Shown one piece after another: positions 18,866-27,373 of a DNA stretch of 64,000 bases. Numbering within the stretch: the first letter of the stretch is position 1; each line of letters opens with the position of its first letter. The position numbers were made by a program, and so were the translations under genes. The stretch is from Domibacillus mangrovi (GTDB taxonomy: Bacteria; Bacillota; Bacilli; Bacillales; Domibacillaceae). The notes under the pieces were generated by a model that worked only from the letters and a program-made list of their open reading frames with translations, ran no database searches and was not told the DNA's origin. The DNA is taken from the NCBI RefSeq assembly GCF_001906925.1, contig NZ_MRWQ01000006.1, forward strand, positions 310,001-374,000. The letters are read 5' to 3'.

Positions 18866-19066
18866 ATGCCCTCTAATAATCGTGGAAATCAAAATCAACT
18901 TTTAGTCCCTGGTGCAGAACGTGTTTTGGAGCAATTCAAATACGAAATCGCCAACGAATTCGGTGTCAGCCTAGGAGCTGATACATCTGCTCGCGCAAAT
19001 GGTTCAACCGGTGGTGAAATCACAAAGCGTTTAATTCGTCTGGCTCAACAAGAACTTAATCGTTAA
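18866..19066 (+). CDS. Alpha/beta-type small acid-soluble spore protein
   Basis: Encodes 66 residues with both conserved blocks of the family: [11 protein letters not shown], which includes the cleavage region for the germination protease, and [14 protein letters not shown]. Such proteins coat and protect DNA in the dormant spore and supply amino acids at germination. The ATG at 18866 lies after aaggtggtga; a GTG four codons earlier is within that site. A sigma-G promoter and a terminator frame the gene, so it is forespore-specific. Confidence 0.96.
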   Translation: MPSNNRGNQNQLLVPGAERVLEQFKYEIANEFGVSLGADTSARANGSTGGEITKRLIRLAQQELNR

Positions 19067-19072
19067 TTTTCT

Positions 19073-19112
19073 TTTTAAAATCCATCCCTCCCACGGATGG
19101 ATTTTATTTTTG
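19073..19112 (+). terminator. Terminator after the SASP gene
   Basis: taaaatccatcc / ggatggatttta stem and T-rich end. Confidence 0.85.
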
Positions 19113-19244
19113 CCCTGATACTTTTTAAGCCATCTTCTTTCTGACAAACGCTTAACAGCTTTCAACCCAATTTAATTTATTTTCCGTCCAATCACCTAGT
19201 AACAGTTTCCATATAATATGTAGCAAAGGGAGGTGGAAATGTTT

Positions 19245-19502
19245 ATGGGTTATTCATTTGGAGGACCAGCCGGCAGCAAATACGGCTATGGCTCTAAAGT
19301 GCTAATTGTTTTATTTATCCTTCTCATCATTGGCGGAGCGTTTTACGCAGGACGCCGATCCGGCCATGGTGGAGGGTGTTGCGAAAGCGGTTATGATCAC
19401 TTTGGCAGCTATGATTACAGTTCCTACGGCATCTATGGTGACGACAATCCATACGGGGCTTACGGTGGTTACAGCAGGGGACGTCGTGGATTAATAATTT
19501 AA
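19245..19502 (+). CDS. YjcZ-like protein with Gly/Tyr-rich tail
   Basis: Encodes 85 residues. A YjcZ-like helix ([20 protein letters not shown]) is followed by a long tail rich in glycine, tyrosine and serine with two cysteines (GGGCCESGYDHFGSYDYSSY). Such tails are common in spore coat and exosporium proteins. catataata at 19210 resembles a sigma-K -10 element. The ATG at 19245 has gggaggtgg at better spacing than the ATG two codons before. Expected in the mother cell during sporulation; no direct evidence of location. Confidence 0.75.
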   Translation: MGYSFGGPAGSKYGYGSKVLIVLFILLIIGGAFYAGRRSGHGGGCCESGYDHFGSYDYSSYGIYGDDNPYGAYGGYSRGRRGLII

Positions 19503-19593
19503 ACCCAATGCTTTTTTAGGGACGGGCTTAGGCACCTGTCCCCTTCTCTCATTTCTTCCTGTTTTTTAAACTATTTTGAAGCTAATTAGACAC

Positions 19594-19890
19594 TCACTCT
19601 TCAGGCAAATCCCTCTTGGTAAGTTCCTCAAACCATTCCTTATCCTTCGTATCGAGCGACATATTGATTAACGCTGATTTATCCTGCAACTGATCCAATA
19701 ACGTGCCGATCGGTTTGAGCAGGCCTGCATCGTATGATTTCTGTTTTGGCTTTGACCATTCAATAATGCCATCTCTAATCCTGGCCACTTTTATGATCTC
19801 AATTTGGCCGCTATAACATCCAATATTACTCACGTAACCAACATCTTTATAATCACCGCTTGCAACGTTTACCCACTCTCCTACATACAA
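19594..19890 (-). CDS. IDEAL-domain protein, paralogue 2
   Basis: Encodes 98 residues starting at TTG 19890 (MYVGEWVNVASGDYKDVGYV), with aaggggtga at good spacing; a GTG three codons upstream overlaps that site. The C terminus ALINMSLDTKDKEWFEELT fits the IDEAL motif well. Length and domain plan equal those of the protein at 15842, so the two are paralogues. Function unknown. Confidence 0.75.
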   Translation of the reverse strand: MYVGEWVNVASGDYKDVGYVSNIGCYSGQIEIIKVARIRDGIIEWSKPKQKSYDAGLLKPIGTLLDQLQDKSALINMSLDTKDKEWFEELTKRDLPEE

Positions 19891-20169
19891 GGCTTTCACC
19901 CCTTATTATTTTCTCTTCCAAATCCCATTATTAAATCCTATGTTAGTAACCCTTATTTTAATCGCCTTTTTTAGCAATTTTTGAGGAATTGAAAAGATCA
20001 ATACATCCAGTCCACTTTTATCATGCTCTTTAATCAGCATTATCATTTCAAGCTAAGAATTGTTCAATCGCTCTAAATCGGTAAATCGTATTATTTTTGG
20101 GTATTTAATTCTCTTAATGAGGTACTCTAATGCTGTTCATCACTTAACTTTTTCAAGGAGGAAATATTT

Positions 20170-20445
20170 ATGAGCGAACAGAGTGAAAAAGATATCATTG
20201 AAGATGCGAAAAAAGCATTTGAAACCGAATTCGCAGCAGATTTAGCGTTAATCAGTCAAAAACACTCTGCTCAAATTCAAGGGAGAAGGCAGAAACAGCA
20301 AATTCAAATGAATCAGCAAAGTTTTCGCGCTTCAAAAAGTATGTATAAGAAAAATAACGGCGGATGGGAAAAACCCCTCATTCTTGCATTATCTTTGATC
20401 TACATTGCTGTGAACTTAAAAAAGCAAAGTCCTAAAAACAATTAG
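20170..20445 (+). CDS. Hypothetical protein with C-terminal membrane helix
   Basis: Encodes 91 residues. The first 60 are charged and glutamine-rich and probably helical (QGRRQKQQIQMNQQSF); a hydrophobic segment (PLILALSLIYIAVNL, about 68-82) and a short basic end follow. A strong ribosome binding site (caaggaggaaat) supports the ATG. No family was recognised. Terminator-like hairpins follow. Confidence 0.65.
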   Translation: MSEQSEKDIIEDAKKAFETEFAADLALISQKHSAQIQGRRQKQQIQMNQQSFRASKSMYKKNNGGWEKPLILALSLIYIAVNLKKQSPKNN

Positions 20446-20551
20446 GATTTTGTTTTGCCATTATATCCAGTTGAGACCATGCTCAAAAATCTCGTTTTTT
20501 TGTTTATCTTTTTATATTGGACATACTTTTGTGGTTCGATTATCCCCCATT

Positions 20552-20581
20552 TTTAACCGAGGTTTCCTCGGCTTTTTTTAT
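20552..20581 (+). terminator. Terminator
   Basis: aaccgagg / cctcgg stem followed by ctttttttatttt. The text before it (atatccccc-like) recalls the terminator repeats at 23.2, 33.1 and 53.5 kb. Confidence 0.8.
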
Positions 20582-20631
20582 TTTAAGAAGCATCAAAGCG
20601 CATTTTAGATTGTTTATGTCTCCACATCTCG

Positions 20632-21549
20632 TTAGCCATATTTGTTTATCTTCTGTTCTCTCTTCTTTAATAAAGCAAGCAGCTCCTGTTTTTCCCGTTC
20701 AAAATCTGCATCAATTTCATTTGACTGTTCAGCCGTTTCATGTTTCCCAAACCATGCAGGAGGATTTTCTATCCTAATCGATCGTCGGTGGCCACTGGAT
20801 TGGCTGCGGCTGTTTTCGATTTCTATATCTAGTGCCTTTATGTCGTCCAATGTCTTCACTTTATGATCCCGCCATTTCTTTAAAATGCCATTTACGTAAT
20901 TCCAATTACGTTTGTTGCCCGATAGCGTCTTTTTCATCGCTTCCATGACGATGATTTCACCAAATTCGTTTACAGCATGGGTCAACTTATCTGTTATGAA
21001 AGGTGACTCTACACCGAAATTATTTTGGTAAAAAGAAGAAACATTTTTATATTGAAAATATAAACGACTAGCACGATTTTGTTCTTGTCCTTGTCCTTGT
21101 CCTTGTACCATGGGCGCATCATATAACGAGTCATAGTACAAAGTGTACATTTTTTTTATTTCTGGCTTCTTAATTCTCTCTGCAACGAACTGAATAAGCG
21201 ATAACTCTTTCACTAATTTCAACTCACTCTGTATACAATCCATTATCAGTTTTCCACCTTCGTTGAAGTGATATCGTCCCCAGTTCCGAATTGCCATTTC
21301 ACATGTTTCTTCACTGTATTTGATCAATTTATAATGTTCCGTAAACCGCTGTAATAGTGAATGAATGCTTTCGATGGAATAGCCCGTCTCACAAGCCATT
21401 TGCTCTTTAGTGATCTGGTAAATACCAACCTCAGTTGTGTTCCCATTAGTTAAAAGATAAAGAAAAAAGTATCTGTCCTCCGGCGTCATTTTTTCATTCA
21501 CCTTTGAATCATCCCAAAACGCTGTGTGAACCATTCTGAATTTCGCCAT
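20632..21549 (-). CDS. Phage-type DnaD-domain replication protein
   Basis: Encodes about 305 residues. The N-terminal part (MAKFRMVHTAFWDDSKV) is a winged-helix region of the kind found in phage replication initiators. Residues about 175-240 (FYQNNFGVESPF to YVNGILKKWRDHKV) are a DnaD domain, and the end is highly charged. The linker carries a GQGQGQEQ stretch encoded by a 6-base tandem repeat. It probably loads replication proteins on phage or plasmid DNA, but no other replication gene is near. The start could also be the TTG nine bases upstream. Confidence 0.85.
   Translation of the reverse strand: MAKFRMVHTAFWDDSKVNEKMTPEDRYFFLYLLTNGNTTEVGIYQITKEQMACETGYSIESIHSLLQRFTEHYKLIKYSEETCEMAIRNWGRYHFNEGGKLIMDCIQSELKLVKELSLIQFVAERIKKPEIKKMYTLYYDSLYDAPMVQGQGQGQEQNRASRLYFQYKNVSSFYQNNFGVESPFITDKLTHAVNEFGEIIVMEAMKKTLSGNKRNWNYVNGILKKWRDHKVKTLDDIKALDIEIENSRSQSSGHRRSIRIENPPAWFGKHETAEQSNEIDADFEREKQELLALLKKREQKINKYG
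21084..21110. repeat. Hexanucleotide tandem repeat in the DnaD gene
   Basis: About four units of ttgtcc in frame encode alternating Gln-Gly. Changes in unit number would lengthen or shorten the linker without shifting the frame. Confidence 0.7.
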
Positions 21550-21564
21550 GATGTACAAACACAC

Positions 21565-21888
21565 TCCTTATTTATTTCTTCTTTTTCGTCTATTTAGTCT
21601 GCTCAAGAGCCTTTTTTTCATCCTAACAAGGTACATCAATCATCTGAAACATCTGTATTGATATCCCTAATATAGAAATATTCATTCTCATATATTCCAT
21701 TATGTTGTATTATACTGAAATCACCTATTCTGTTTTCTATTCTTGCGGATTACGCCCAAGAATGGATGGTCAGAAAGGATAATGGCTGTGGAATTAACGA
21801 CCTAATTGACACTAGAAATAGCGCCTATAGTCGTACTTTTCACGGCGCCTTTCCTACGCTAGTAGGAGAGGTTTTTTATTGATCAAAA
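21565..21888. other. Intergenic stretch with a small hairpin region
   Basis: No open frame with a ribosome binding site was seen. Between 21740 and 21875 there are short inverted repeats (agcgcc/ggcgcc and cctacgctagtagg) followed by a T-run, which might be a small RNA with a terminator on the plus strand. Nothing more can be said. Confidence 0.3.
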
Positions 21889-21952
21889 AAAAGCACCCTA
21901 CAGGATGCTTTGAACAGTACTCCGAATGGTGGGTACTGTTCACTTTTTTATT
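21888..21952. terminator. Two adjacent hairpins
   Basis: aaagcaccct/aggatgcttt and gaacagtac/gtactgttc, the second followed by a T-run. They lie just downstream of the minus-strand gene ending at 21954. Confidence 0.65.
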
Positions 21953-21953
21953 A

Positions 21954-22160
21954 TTATAGGATAAGTTCTACTGAATAAATATCAGATGATGTAAATGTCC
22001 GTTCTCCGGTCGTGTTTTCAAATGTAGTATCCTCTGATTTATTCTTAATCCCCTCTATTAGAACATCGATAAAGGGTCCTTCTGCTTCGCTCGGATCATA
22101 ATTCTCAATAGAATTATACGCAAACATCTTACCATTCTTAAGCTTAACTATAGCTTTCAA
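21954..22160 (-). CDS. Small hypothetical protein
   Basis: Encodes 68 residues from TTG 22160 (MKAIVKLKNGKMFAYNSIEN), with gaaggggatgg at good spacing; an ATG three codons upstream overlaps that site. Alternating hydrophobic residues at both ends suggest a small beta-rich fold. No family was recognised. It is followed by a double hairpin. Confidence 0.5.
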   Translation of the reverse strand: MKAIVKLKNGKMFAYNSIENYDPSEAEGPFIDVLIEGIKNKSEDTTFENTTGERTFTSSDIYSVELIL

Positions 22161-22169
22161 AAATACCAT

Positions 22170-22622
22170 CCCCTTCTTTAATATTTCAATACTTCGACAA
22201 AAGTAGACAATTTCCCTTTTTTATCGCTTTTTCTTTCATATAATAGTAAAAATAGACGTGAGTAAAGTTGATGCCTGGTCTTAGAGCTAGATCAATTCAT
22301 TATTCAAGCACAATTGAAAGGCAGACATTACATTTTTTTATTAAAATGCTTTTATTTTTTTCATATAAAACCATTTTGTTTTTTTATCAATGATTGATCA
22401 TAAACACTTTTTCTAACATTTTCTATCATTAATACAATTATTATCATTTTTTATTTATAATAGAAACAGATAAGGTGACAATCCTTACGAAAAAAAGGTT
22501 CATAGGGATCAACTTGTATTTTTGAAAGGAAAACGCCGTTAAAAAAGAAACCGTTCAATTAATCAGCTTTGCTAGACATGTAGATATTTTTCTTTGTAAG
22601 CGCTCTACTAGCTGAGGAACAA
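22170..22622. other. AT-rich intergenic stretch
   Basis: Very AT-rich, with no supported gene. It ends where repeat copy B begins. Confidence 0.35.
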
Positions 22623-22774
22623 ATAAAGTGAAACTTCATTCAGTGGGGGTTTTCTTCATCCCCCACTGAATGTTAGTTGAACCAATCGGGCTTTTACGGG
22701 CAGTTGATCCCCCGCTTCTCCTTCTTTTCGATGTCTTGAAGCGGGGGTCTTACTGCCCGTTAATGCGGGATAAA
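22623..22774 (+). repeat. Structured repeat, copy B (short form)
   Basis: About 152 bp. The first hairpin (cagtggggg/cccccactg) and the closing stem are kept, but the middle with the GTCCT hairpin is missing and replaced by tgttagttg. The remaining RUCCU position reads CTCCT. It ends gcgggataaa, 44 bases before the start of a plus-strand gene. Confidence 0.85.
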
Positions 22775-22818
22775 ACAAATGGAAGATTCACTATTATTTG
22801 AAGAGGAGGAAAACTCTT

Positions 22819-23118
22819 ATGAGTGAGCAACTGCTGCAACAAGTTTTATCTAAGTTAGACAGTATGGACTCTCATTTGAACCATTTAGAAACAAAAATGG
22901 ACAAGATGCAATCTCAACTAAAGGAAAACATAGAATTAGTCAATGTCATTTGCGACCGCCTAGAAAAAAAAGACGCTAAACTGAAAAGTATAGCGATTAA
23001 TCTTCACCACACACACAGTGAAATCGTCACAGTGAAGGAGGCGGTCGCAGTTATGAAAGTGAAGATGAATTCACTTTCTAAAAAACAGCCAAGCACGAAC
23101 TGGACATATTCAAGCTAA
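22819..23118 (+). CDS. Coiled-coil hypothetical protein
   Basis: Encodes 99 residues that are almost entirely charged helix with heptad spacing (MSEQLLQQVLSKLDSMDSHL, LETKMDKMQSQL), so a coiled-coil oligomer is likely. The ATG at 22819 follows gaggaggaaa. Repeat copy B lies directly upstream and would be part of its leader. Similar small coiled-coil proteins are common near phage genes, but no family was recognised. Confidence 0.65.
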   Translation: MSEQLLQQVLSKLDSMDSHLNHLETKMDKMQSQLKENIELVNVICDRLEKKDAKLKSIAINLHHTHSEIVTVKEAVAVMKVKMNSLSKKQPSTNWTYSS

Positions 23119-23221
23119 GCATTGAGTGAACGAAACATTCAAATTAATCAGATACAAATGCATAACAAAGGTTAAATACCTTTCATTTAGGATAAATATG
23201 TATCCAACCGGGAATCGTCCC

Positions 23222-23335
23222 GATCTTTTGTATAAATTTATCTGAATTGGTTAAAATGTTATTGCGTGAGACTTTCCCGTCAGTACGCTCCTTCCACTCC
23301 TTGTAGCCGGGGGTTTTCCCTCGGCTTTTTTAATT
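23222..23335 (+). repeat. Terminator repeat R1
   Basis: Shares ttgtataaattt-tctgaattggttaaa-tgttattgcgtgag and ccttcca...cttgtagccggggg with units at 33.1 and 53.5 kb. The end is a terminator (gccgggggttttccctcggc and T-run) at 23305-23333. The unit may be a relic of a larger repeated locus. Confidence 0.65.
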
Positions 23336-23487
23336 TATCGTTTCGTCGAGGGGAAAAGGATTACATGTTATATTTTTGTCTTTTCATGTTATTTTCCCAT
23401 TCTTTTAAAACATATTTTGTATAAAATTGTTCTAACACTTATCGTTATGTTAATGATGCATACATTACCTACAGAGGAGAGTCTACT

Positions 23488-23631
23488 TTGAATGATTTAA
23501 TTATTTATCTTCTTAAAGAACTTGAACGCTTAATTGATGATTATTACAGATGCAAAGATTGGATTGTTAAAAAGCAAATTCAAAGTGATATCCAGCTTTT
23601 AAGTGAAGCTATGATGATTTGTTCAGCATAA
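23488..23631 (+). CDS. Small helical hypothetical protein
   Basis: Encodes 47 residues from TTG 23488 (MNDLIIYLLKELERLIDDYY), with cagaggagag at good spacing. The sequence is a strongly amphipathic helix pattern ending DIQLLSEAMMICSA. No family was recognised. It converges with the minus-strand gene at 23660. Confidence 0.5.
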   Translation: MNDLIIYLLKELERLIDDYYRCKDWIVKKQIQSDIQLLSEAMMICSA

Positions 23632-23659
23632 AACATCCCACCAATCCATTCCTTATTTG

Positions 23660-24052
23660 TCACCGTTTTCTCTCCAATTCTTTTCCTGCCATTTTGTTCT
23701 CCTCCTTTCTTATAATTAACTTGCCTGAACAAGCATCGTTTGCGATGGCTTTAATTGCGTTCGCACAAAAATCCAACTCATCTTCATACCGCGCTATTTT
23801 CGACTGCATCTTCTGCAGTTCTTTTAACAACGAAAAGCTGTTTTCTATTGTCGCGCTATGACGCTGAACCATTTTCACTTTTTGCTTGTCCATTGCCTTA
23901 ATGACCGCATCCATCCTCTTCAAATCTTGCTGCTGGCGTTCCATTATGAACAACATTTCAGCCACTGTTTGCTGGTCAAAGAACATTCCGTATTCATGAG
24001 CCTGGTCTAACTGACGAATCCACTCTTGCAATTGATCGTTTCTATCGTTCAT
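23660..24052 (-). CDS. Coiled-coil protein, phage-like context
   Basis: Encodes 130 residues, mostly charged helix (EMLFIMERQQQDLKRMDAVI, LLKELQKMQSKIARYEDEL), with a basic tail. The ATG overlaps the stop of the frame upstream (taaatg), which implies translational coupling with the frameshifted gene at 24053-24239. No family was recognised; size and composition are typical of small phage proteins. Confidence 0.6.
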   Translation of the reverse strand: MNDRNDQLQEWIRQLDQAHEYGMFFDQQTVAEMLFIMERQQQDLKRMDAVIKAMDKQKVKMVQRHSATIENSFSLLKELQKMQSKIARYEDELDFCANAIKAIANDACSGKLIIRKEENKMAGKELERKR

Positions 24053-24239
24053 TTAACCTGTGCCTCCATTATATACCTGCTTATGCTTATTAACACGCCG
24101 ATCTATTTCTGACTGGCTAACAGCATTTTGGTCCCTATTATGCCCAGACTTCCATCCATTATTCATACCTTCATTAAGCTCATACGTTTGTAAAGCCTCT
24201 ACATGTCGGAATTTTTTAAAAAAAGTCGCCTTCTCTCAT
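24053..24239 (-). pseudogene. Small gene frameshifted at a T7A6 run
   Basis: ATG 24239 after caggaaa opens MREGDFF and hits a stop at once in a run of seven T followed by six A. With one T fewer the frame continues for 61 residues (FKKFRHVEALQTYELNEGMN to SQSEIDRRVNKHKQVYNGG) and ends exactly at the ATG of the next gene. The fault could be a mutation, a sequencing slip, or a site of transcriptional slippage that still yields protein. Confidence 0.55.
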
Positions 24240-24321
24240 TATTTTCCTGCAGTCAAAGGAAAAGATGTTTCAAAAGTCAATGAGAACTGATTAAGGACAT
24301 CCTTATTTTTATTTCAAACTA

Positions 24322-24356
24322 GAAAAAGGCCTTACCAATTGCTTGGTAAGACCTAT
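24322..24356 (-). terminator. Terminator after ddh
   Basis: ggccttaccaa / ttggtaagacct stem with a T-run on the minus strand. Confidence 0.8.
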
Positions 24357-24387
24357 AACAAACTGTTATAACTATTTTGGGCAGATT

Positions 24388-25374
24388 CTATAATAAATCT
24401 CTTCTCAAATCTTCTGCAGACCTCGGTGACAAATAAACAGGCGCAATTTCAAAAACCGTTTTTGCACCAACTTGTCCCTCTTTATTTAATCGATAAGCAG
24501 CTCGCGCATAGGCTACGAGTACACTTGCTGTAAATTCCGGATTGCTTTCGAGATTGAGTGAGAATTCAATAATTTGTTTATGATTTTGTCCTGTTTGCCC
24601 GCCTCGAATGACAAATCCACCATGTGGCAATTTCGAGTGATTCTCTTTTAATTCTTCTTCTGAAATAAAGTTTACTTCTGTGTGATAGTCAGCAAAGTAG
24701 TTGGGCATTGTGACAATGTCCTGTTCAATTTTTGCTTTATCATATCCTTCTTCAGCAACTACATAACAAACACGACGATGTTTTTCTGCAGTTGTTAATT
24801 CTGGATTTGCTCCACCTTTTACCTTTTCTATCGCTTCAGCAATTGGTTCAGTGTATTGAACACCGCCTGCCACACCCTCGACCTTGCGAATTGCATCTGA
24901 GTGTCCCTGACTGAGTCCTTTCCCCCAAAAAGTGTAATTTTCACCATTCGGCAAAATAGCCTCTGCCATTAAACGATTAATAGAGAACAGACCTGGATCC
25001 CAGCCGACAGAAATAATGCTTGTCTTTCCGCTTTCCTTCGCTGCATTATCAACAATACTGAAATATTCAGGTATCTTAGCATGTGTATCATAGCTGTCAA
25101 TCGTGTTAAACATCCTTGCAAAATAAGGAGCTTGATCAGGAAGATCCGTTGCTGAGCCACCACACAAAATCATCACGTCAATTTTGTCTTGATAATCCTC
25201 TGCTCTAGCAATATGTAAAACCTCTACATTTGGTTCATTAAGTACTAGATTTTCAGGAGCTCTTCTTGTAAAAATAGCGACAAGCTCCATATCCGGGCAT
25301 TGTTTGATTGCTTCTACAGTTCCTCTACCAAGGTTTCCGTATCCTGCAATTCCTACTCTAATTTGATTACTCAT
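24388..25374 (-). CDS. ddh: meso-Diaminopimelate D-dehydrogenase
   Basis: Encodes 328 residues. It converts tetrahydrodipicolinate, ammonia and NADPH directly to meso-diaminopimelate, a one-step branch to lysine and peptidoglycan precursors. The nucleotide-binding turn GYGNLGRG (about 12-19), the substrate region DSYDTHAKIPEY and SVGWDPGLFSINR, and GLSQGHSDAIR are all typical. Only some Bacillaceae have this enzyme, so it is useful for placing the organism. The second of two adjacent ATGs fits the ribosome binding site (gaggag) better. Single gene with its own terminator. Confidence 0.93.
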   Translation of the reverse strand: MSNQIRVGIAGYGNLGRGTVEAIKQCPDMELVAIFTRRAPENLVLNEPNVEVLHIARAEDYQDKIDVMILCGGSATDLPDQAPYFARMFNTIDSYDTHAKIPEYFSIVDNAAKESGKTSIISVGWDPGLFSINRLMAEAILPNGENYTFWGKGLSQGHSDAIRKVEGVAGGVQYTEPIAEAIEKVKGGANPELTTAEKHRRVCYVVAEEGYDKAKIEQDIVTMPNYFADYHTEVNFISEEELKENHSKLPHGGFVIRGGQTGQNHKQIIEFSLNLESNPEFTASVLVAYARAAYRLNKEGQVGAKTVFEIAPVYLSPRSAEDLRRDLL

Positions 25375-25494
25375 CATTTTCTCCTCATCAGTTGTATTTT
25401 TTCACGCGTGGTATTTTTAAAATTCTTTCAATACCATTATAGTTTATAATAACTTTTTTTAGCAAAGTGTACAAATGCTAGTTTTAATATTGAA

Positions 25495-25874
25495 CTACCG
25501 ACCACTTAACACTCTTACAAACTGTTTGAAGTGGGGGATTCCTAAGATCACCAACGTACCCGTCAGTTATTTAGTAGGCTAGCCCCGCAGTCCCTGCGGT
25601 TAGAAGTCTGATCGCTTCATTTTTAAGATGACTGAATGGCAATACTGTCCACTTCTTTCAGCCACACGAGTTCTTTTTTAAGAGACGGAAGTTTTGCTGA
25701 ACATGTCGCATAGGTCAGCCCCTTCCCTGTCTCTTTGTAGGCTTCATGCCATTTTTCAAGAAAATGGTTGAATACAAAACGGCTGCATCCAATGGTTTTA
25801 GCGATGAGAATTTCTTGTTCTTGATTTGGATAGATACGGAACTTATACGCTTTATGAACCATCATTGATTTCAC
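25495..25874 (-). mobile_element. Internally deleted IS200/IS605-family element
   Basis: The 5' end of a tnpB gene is directly joined to what looks like the right end of the same element. On the minus strand, downstream of the tnpB remnant come a ccgcaggGactgcgg hairpin, ctagcctactaaataactg, and ggaatcccccacttc. A gg(a)atccccac end is typical of the guide RNA (omega/reRNA) and right end of TnpB elements. No tnpA is present. About 280 codons of tnpB are missing, so it cannot make a nuclease. Confidence 0.65.
25623..25865 (-). pseudogene. Truncated TnpB (IS605 OrfB) N terminus
   Basis: About 80 residues remain (MVHKAYKFRIYPNQEQEILI, TIGCSRFVFNHFLEKW, LVWLKEVDSIAIQSS), which is the standard start of TnpB RNA-guided nucleases. 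The RuvC-like catalytic region and the zinc finger are absent. A stop follows at the deletion joint. The ATG at 25865 is supported by agaaggtg. Confidence 0.9.
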
Positions 25875-25944
25875 CTTCTTTTATGTATATACTAATTATA
25901 TGTCACAATATATATCAAGTATATACCAAAAGGGGCGTGATCAT

Positions 25945-26085
25945 ATGGAACGTATTTCAAAATTAATTAAATTCCCTGCTGATCTAGTAGCAGAAATTGA
26001 AAAGTATCAAAAAGAAAACTACCTCTCCAGTTTTTCTGGCGCTGTTTATGAGTTAATCCGCAAAGGTCTTCAAAAACAACTTTAG
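25945..26085 (+). CDS. Ribbon-helix-helix (CopG-like) protein next to TnpB
   Basis: Encodes 46 residues from ATG 25945, after aaggggcgtg (MERISKLIKFPADLVAEIEK, then SSFSGAVYELIRKGLQKQL). One strand plus two helices match a CopG/Arc-type DNA-binding dimer. It diverges from the tnpB remnant with about 80 bases between the starts, so it may repress that promoter. Similar small proteins occur beside TnpB genes in other Firmicutes (recalled, not searched). The gene looks intact although the nuclease is gone. Confidence 0.7.
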   Translation: MERISKLIKFPADLVAEIEKYQKENYLSSFSGAVYELIRKGLQKQL

Positions 26086-26246
26086 GCTAACGCCTACCGA
26101 CATTCCTGTCCCTGTCTAATGTTTAGTAGATTTTGTCGATATGGCACTAGCGACGAAAAATTTCGTATGACAAAGAATAAAAGTACCGGAGCTAAATATC
26201 GATAACGTATTCACATTCTTTGCAACTTTATCATTCCTAAATAAAG

Positions 26247-26279
26247 AAAAATGCCACCCTTACCTAGGACGGCATTTGT
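26247..26279 (-). terminator. Terminator, minus strand
   Basis: aaatgccgtcc / agggtggcattttt on the minus strand. It may end transcription of the genes at 26992 and 26357. Confidence 0.7.
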
Positions 26280-26282
26280 TCA

Positions 26283-26357
26283 TTATTGATTTACTTTTTT
26301 GAACATAACTAATTTATTATGTTCAAAACCTTTTACTGAATAATGCTGTTTCTTCAT
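26283..26357 (-). CDS. Possible 24-residue peptide
   Basis: ATG 26357 opens MKKQHYSVKGFEHNKLVMFK and stops after 24 codons. aaggaaggg lies upstream, although at slightly long spacing (11 bases). It follows the papain-like gene on the same strand and precedes a terminator. No family was recognised; it may be a chance frame. Confidence 0.3.
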   Translation of the reverse strand: MKKQHYSVKGFEHNKLVMFKKVNQ

Positions 26358-26398
26358 ATTTACGATCGCCCTTCCTTAAAATGGACCCTGGTTCCCTG

Positions 26399-26992
26399 TC
26401 ATGAAACAATTTCAAACATCGGATATACGTTGGAATCAGCCGCGATATGCTCCGGATAAATAAAGCCTTCCATCGTGCGTGGAAAACGGACGCCTATTTG
26501 CTGAAAACAATAGTCAACGAATTCAGAACAAATGTATTCGTAATTATCTTCTTTGTGTTTGCCAACCCCCAGCTTGATCCTCGTCAAAATCCGAATAATT
26601 TCCGTTTGATCATAGTTACGGTTGAGTGAATCGATCCCTGTTCTAATCATATTTTTCAGTAGTGTTTGGTCAAAATAAGAATCAATCAGTTTTTCATGAC
26701 GTGCAATGAAAAGCCCGCCATTATACTTTTTTCCCGTATTTTTATAATTCGTCATGTAATGCAGAAGAGGAACAATACGGACGCCCATACTCTCTACGCT
26801 TTCAAAAACAAGTACCCGGTCGTACCATTCAAATAAAAAGGCCACATGGCTCATGAACGAGTTGGATGCTTTTTTAATGAGTTCACTAACTAGGTAGCTG
26901 CCACTGCAAAACAAAAGATCGCCTGTTTGAATTTTACCCATTGCTTCTTCATAATGAAGCTGATAGATCCCCTGAAATTTACGTGTTCCCAT
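26399..26992 (-). CDS. Permuted papain-like (YiiX type) enzyme
   Basis: Encodes 197 residues. The order of motifs is that of permuted NlpC/P60 enzymes: GDLLFCSGS, then SNSFMSHVAFLF with the catalytic His near residue 49, and YEYICSEFVDYCFQQIG with the catalytic Cys near 155. Relatives include E. coli YiiX and BtrG-like amidases or cyclotransferases. No signal peptide is seen, so it acts in the cytoplasm. The ATG at 26992 has gaaggggtga upstream. Substrate unknown. Confidence 0.75.
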   Translation of the reverse strand: MGTRKFQGIYQLHYEEAMGKIQTGDLLFCSGSYLVSELIKKASNSFMSHVAFLFEWYDRVLVFESVESMGVRIVPLLHYMTNYKNTGKKYNGGLFIARHEKLIDSYFDQTLLKNMIRTGIDSLNRNYDQTEIIRILTRIKLGVGKHKEDNYEYICSEFVDYCFQQIGVRFPRTMEGFIYPEHIAADSNVYPMFEIVS

Positions 26993-27373
26993 TTCCATTC
27001 ACCCCTTCAACATGAATCCAAAGACTATTCACCTGTCGACCATATTAAATTATATGTCTAATTGACAAAGAAGTAAGTTAAATTATGCTTTTCATCCATT
27101 TTTCATACAATTATATGATTGTGCATTTTTTCACTTATAATAAAATCGTAAAGACAACATTAAAGGGAGAGTGCTATTGCGGAGTATGATGAACGCTTAA
27201 ATTAAATCGTTCCACTTATCCTCGATACTATAGCTAATTACTATTCACAAATGAAACAAGTTTCTGCAAAAAAGCTTTTTCTACGTTTTTTTTATTTGTT
27301 GCATAACTGCAATGTTTCGTCATTGAATTGTTATCTTCCTAAAATATAATTGTGATGTTTACATGCTAAACTC

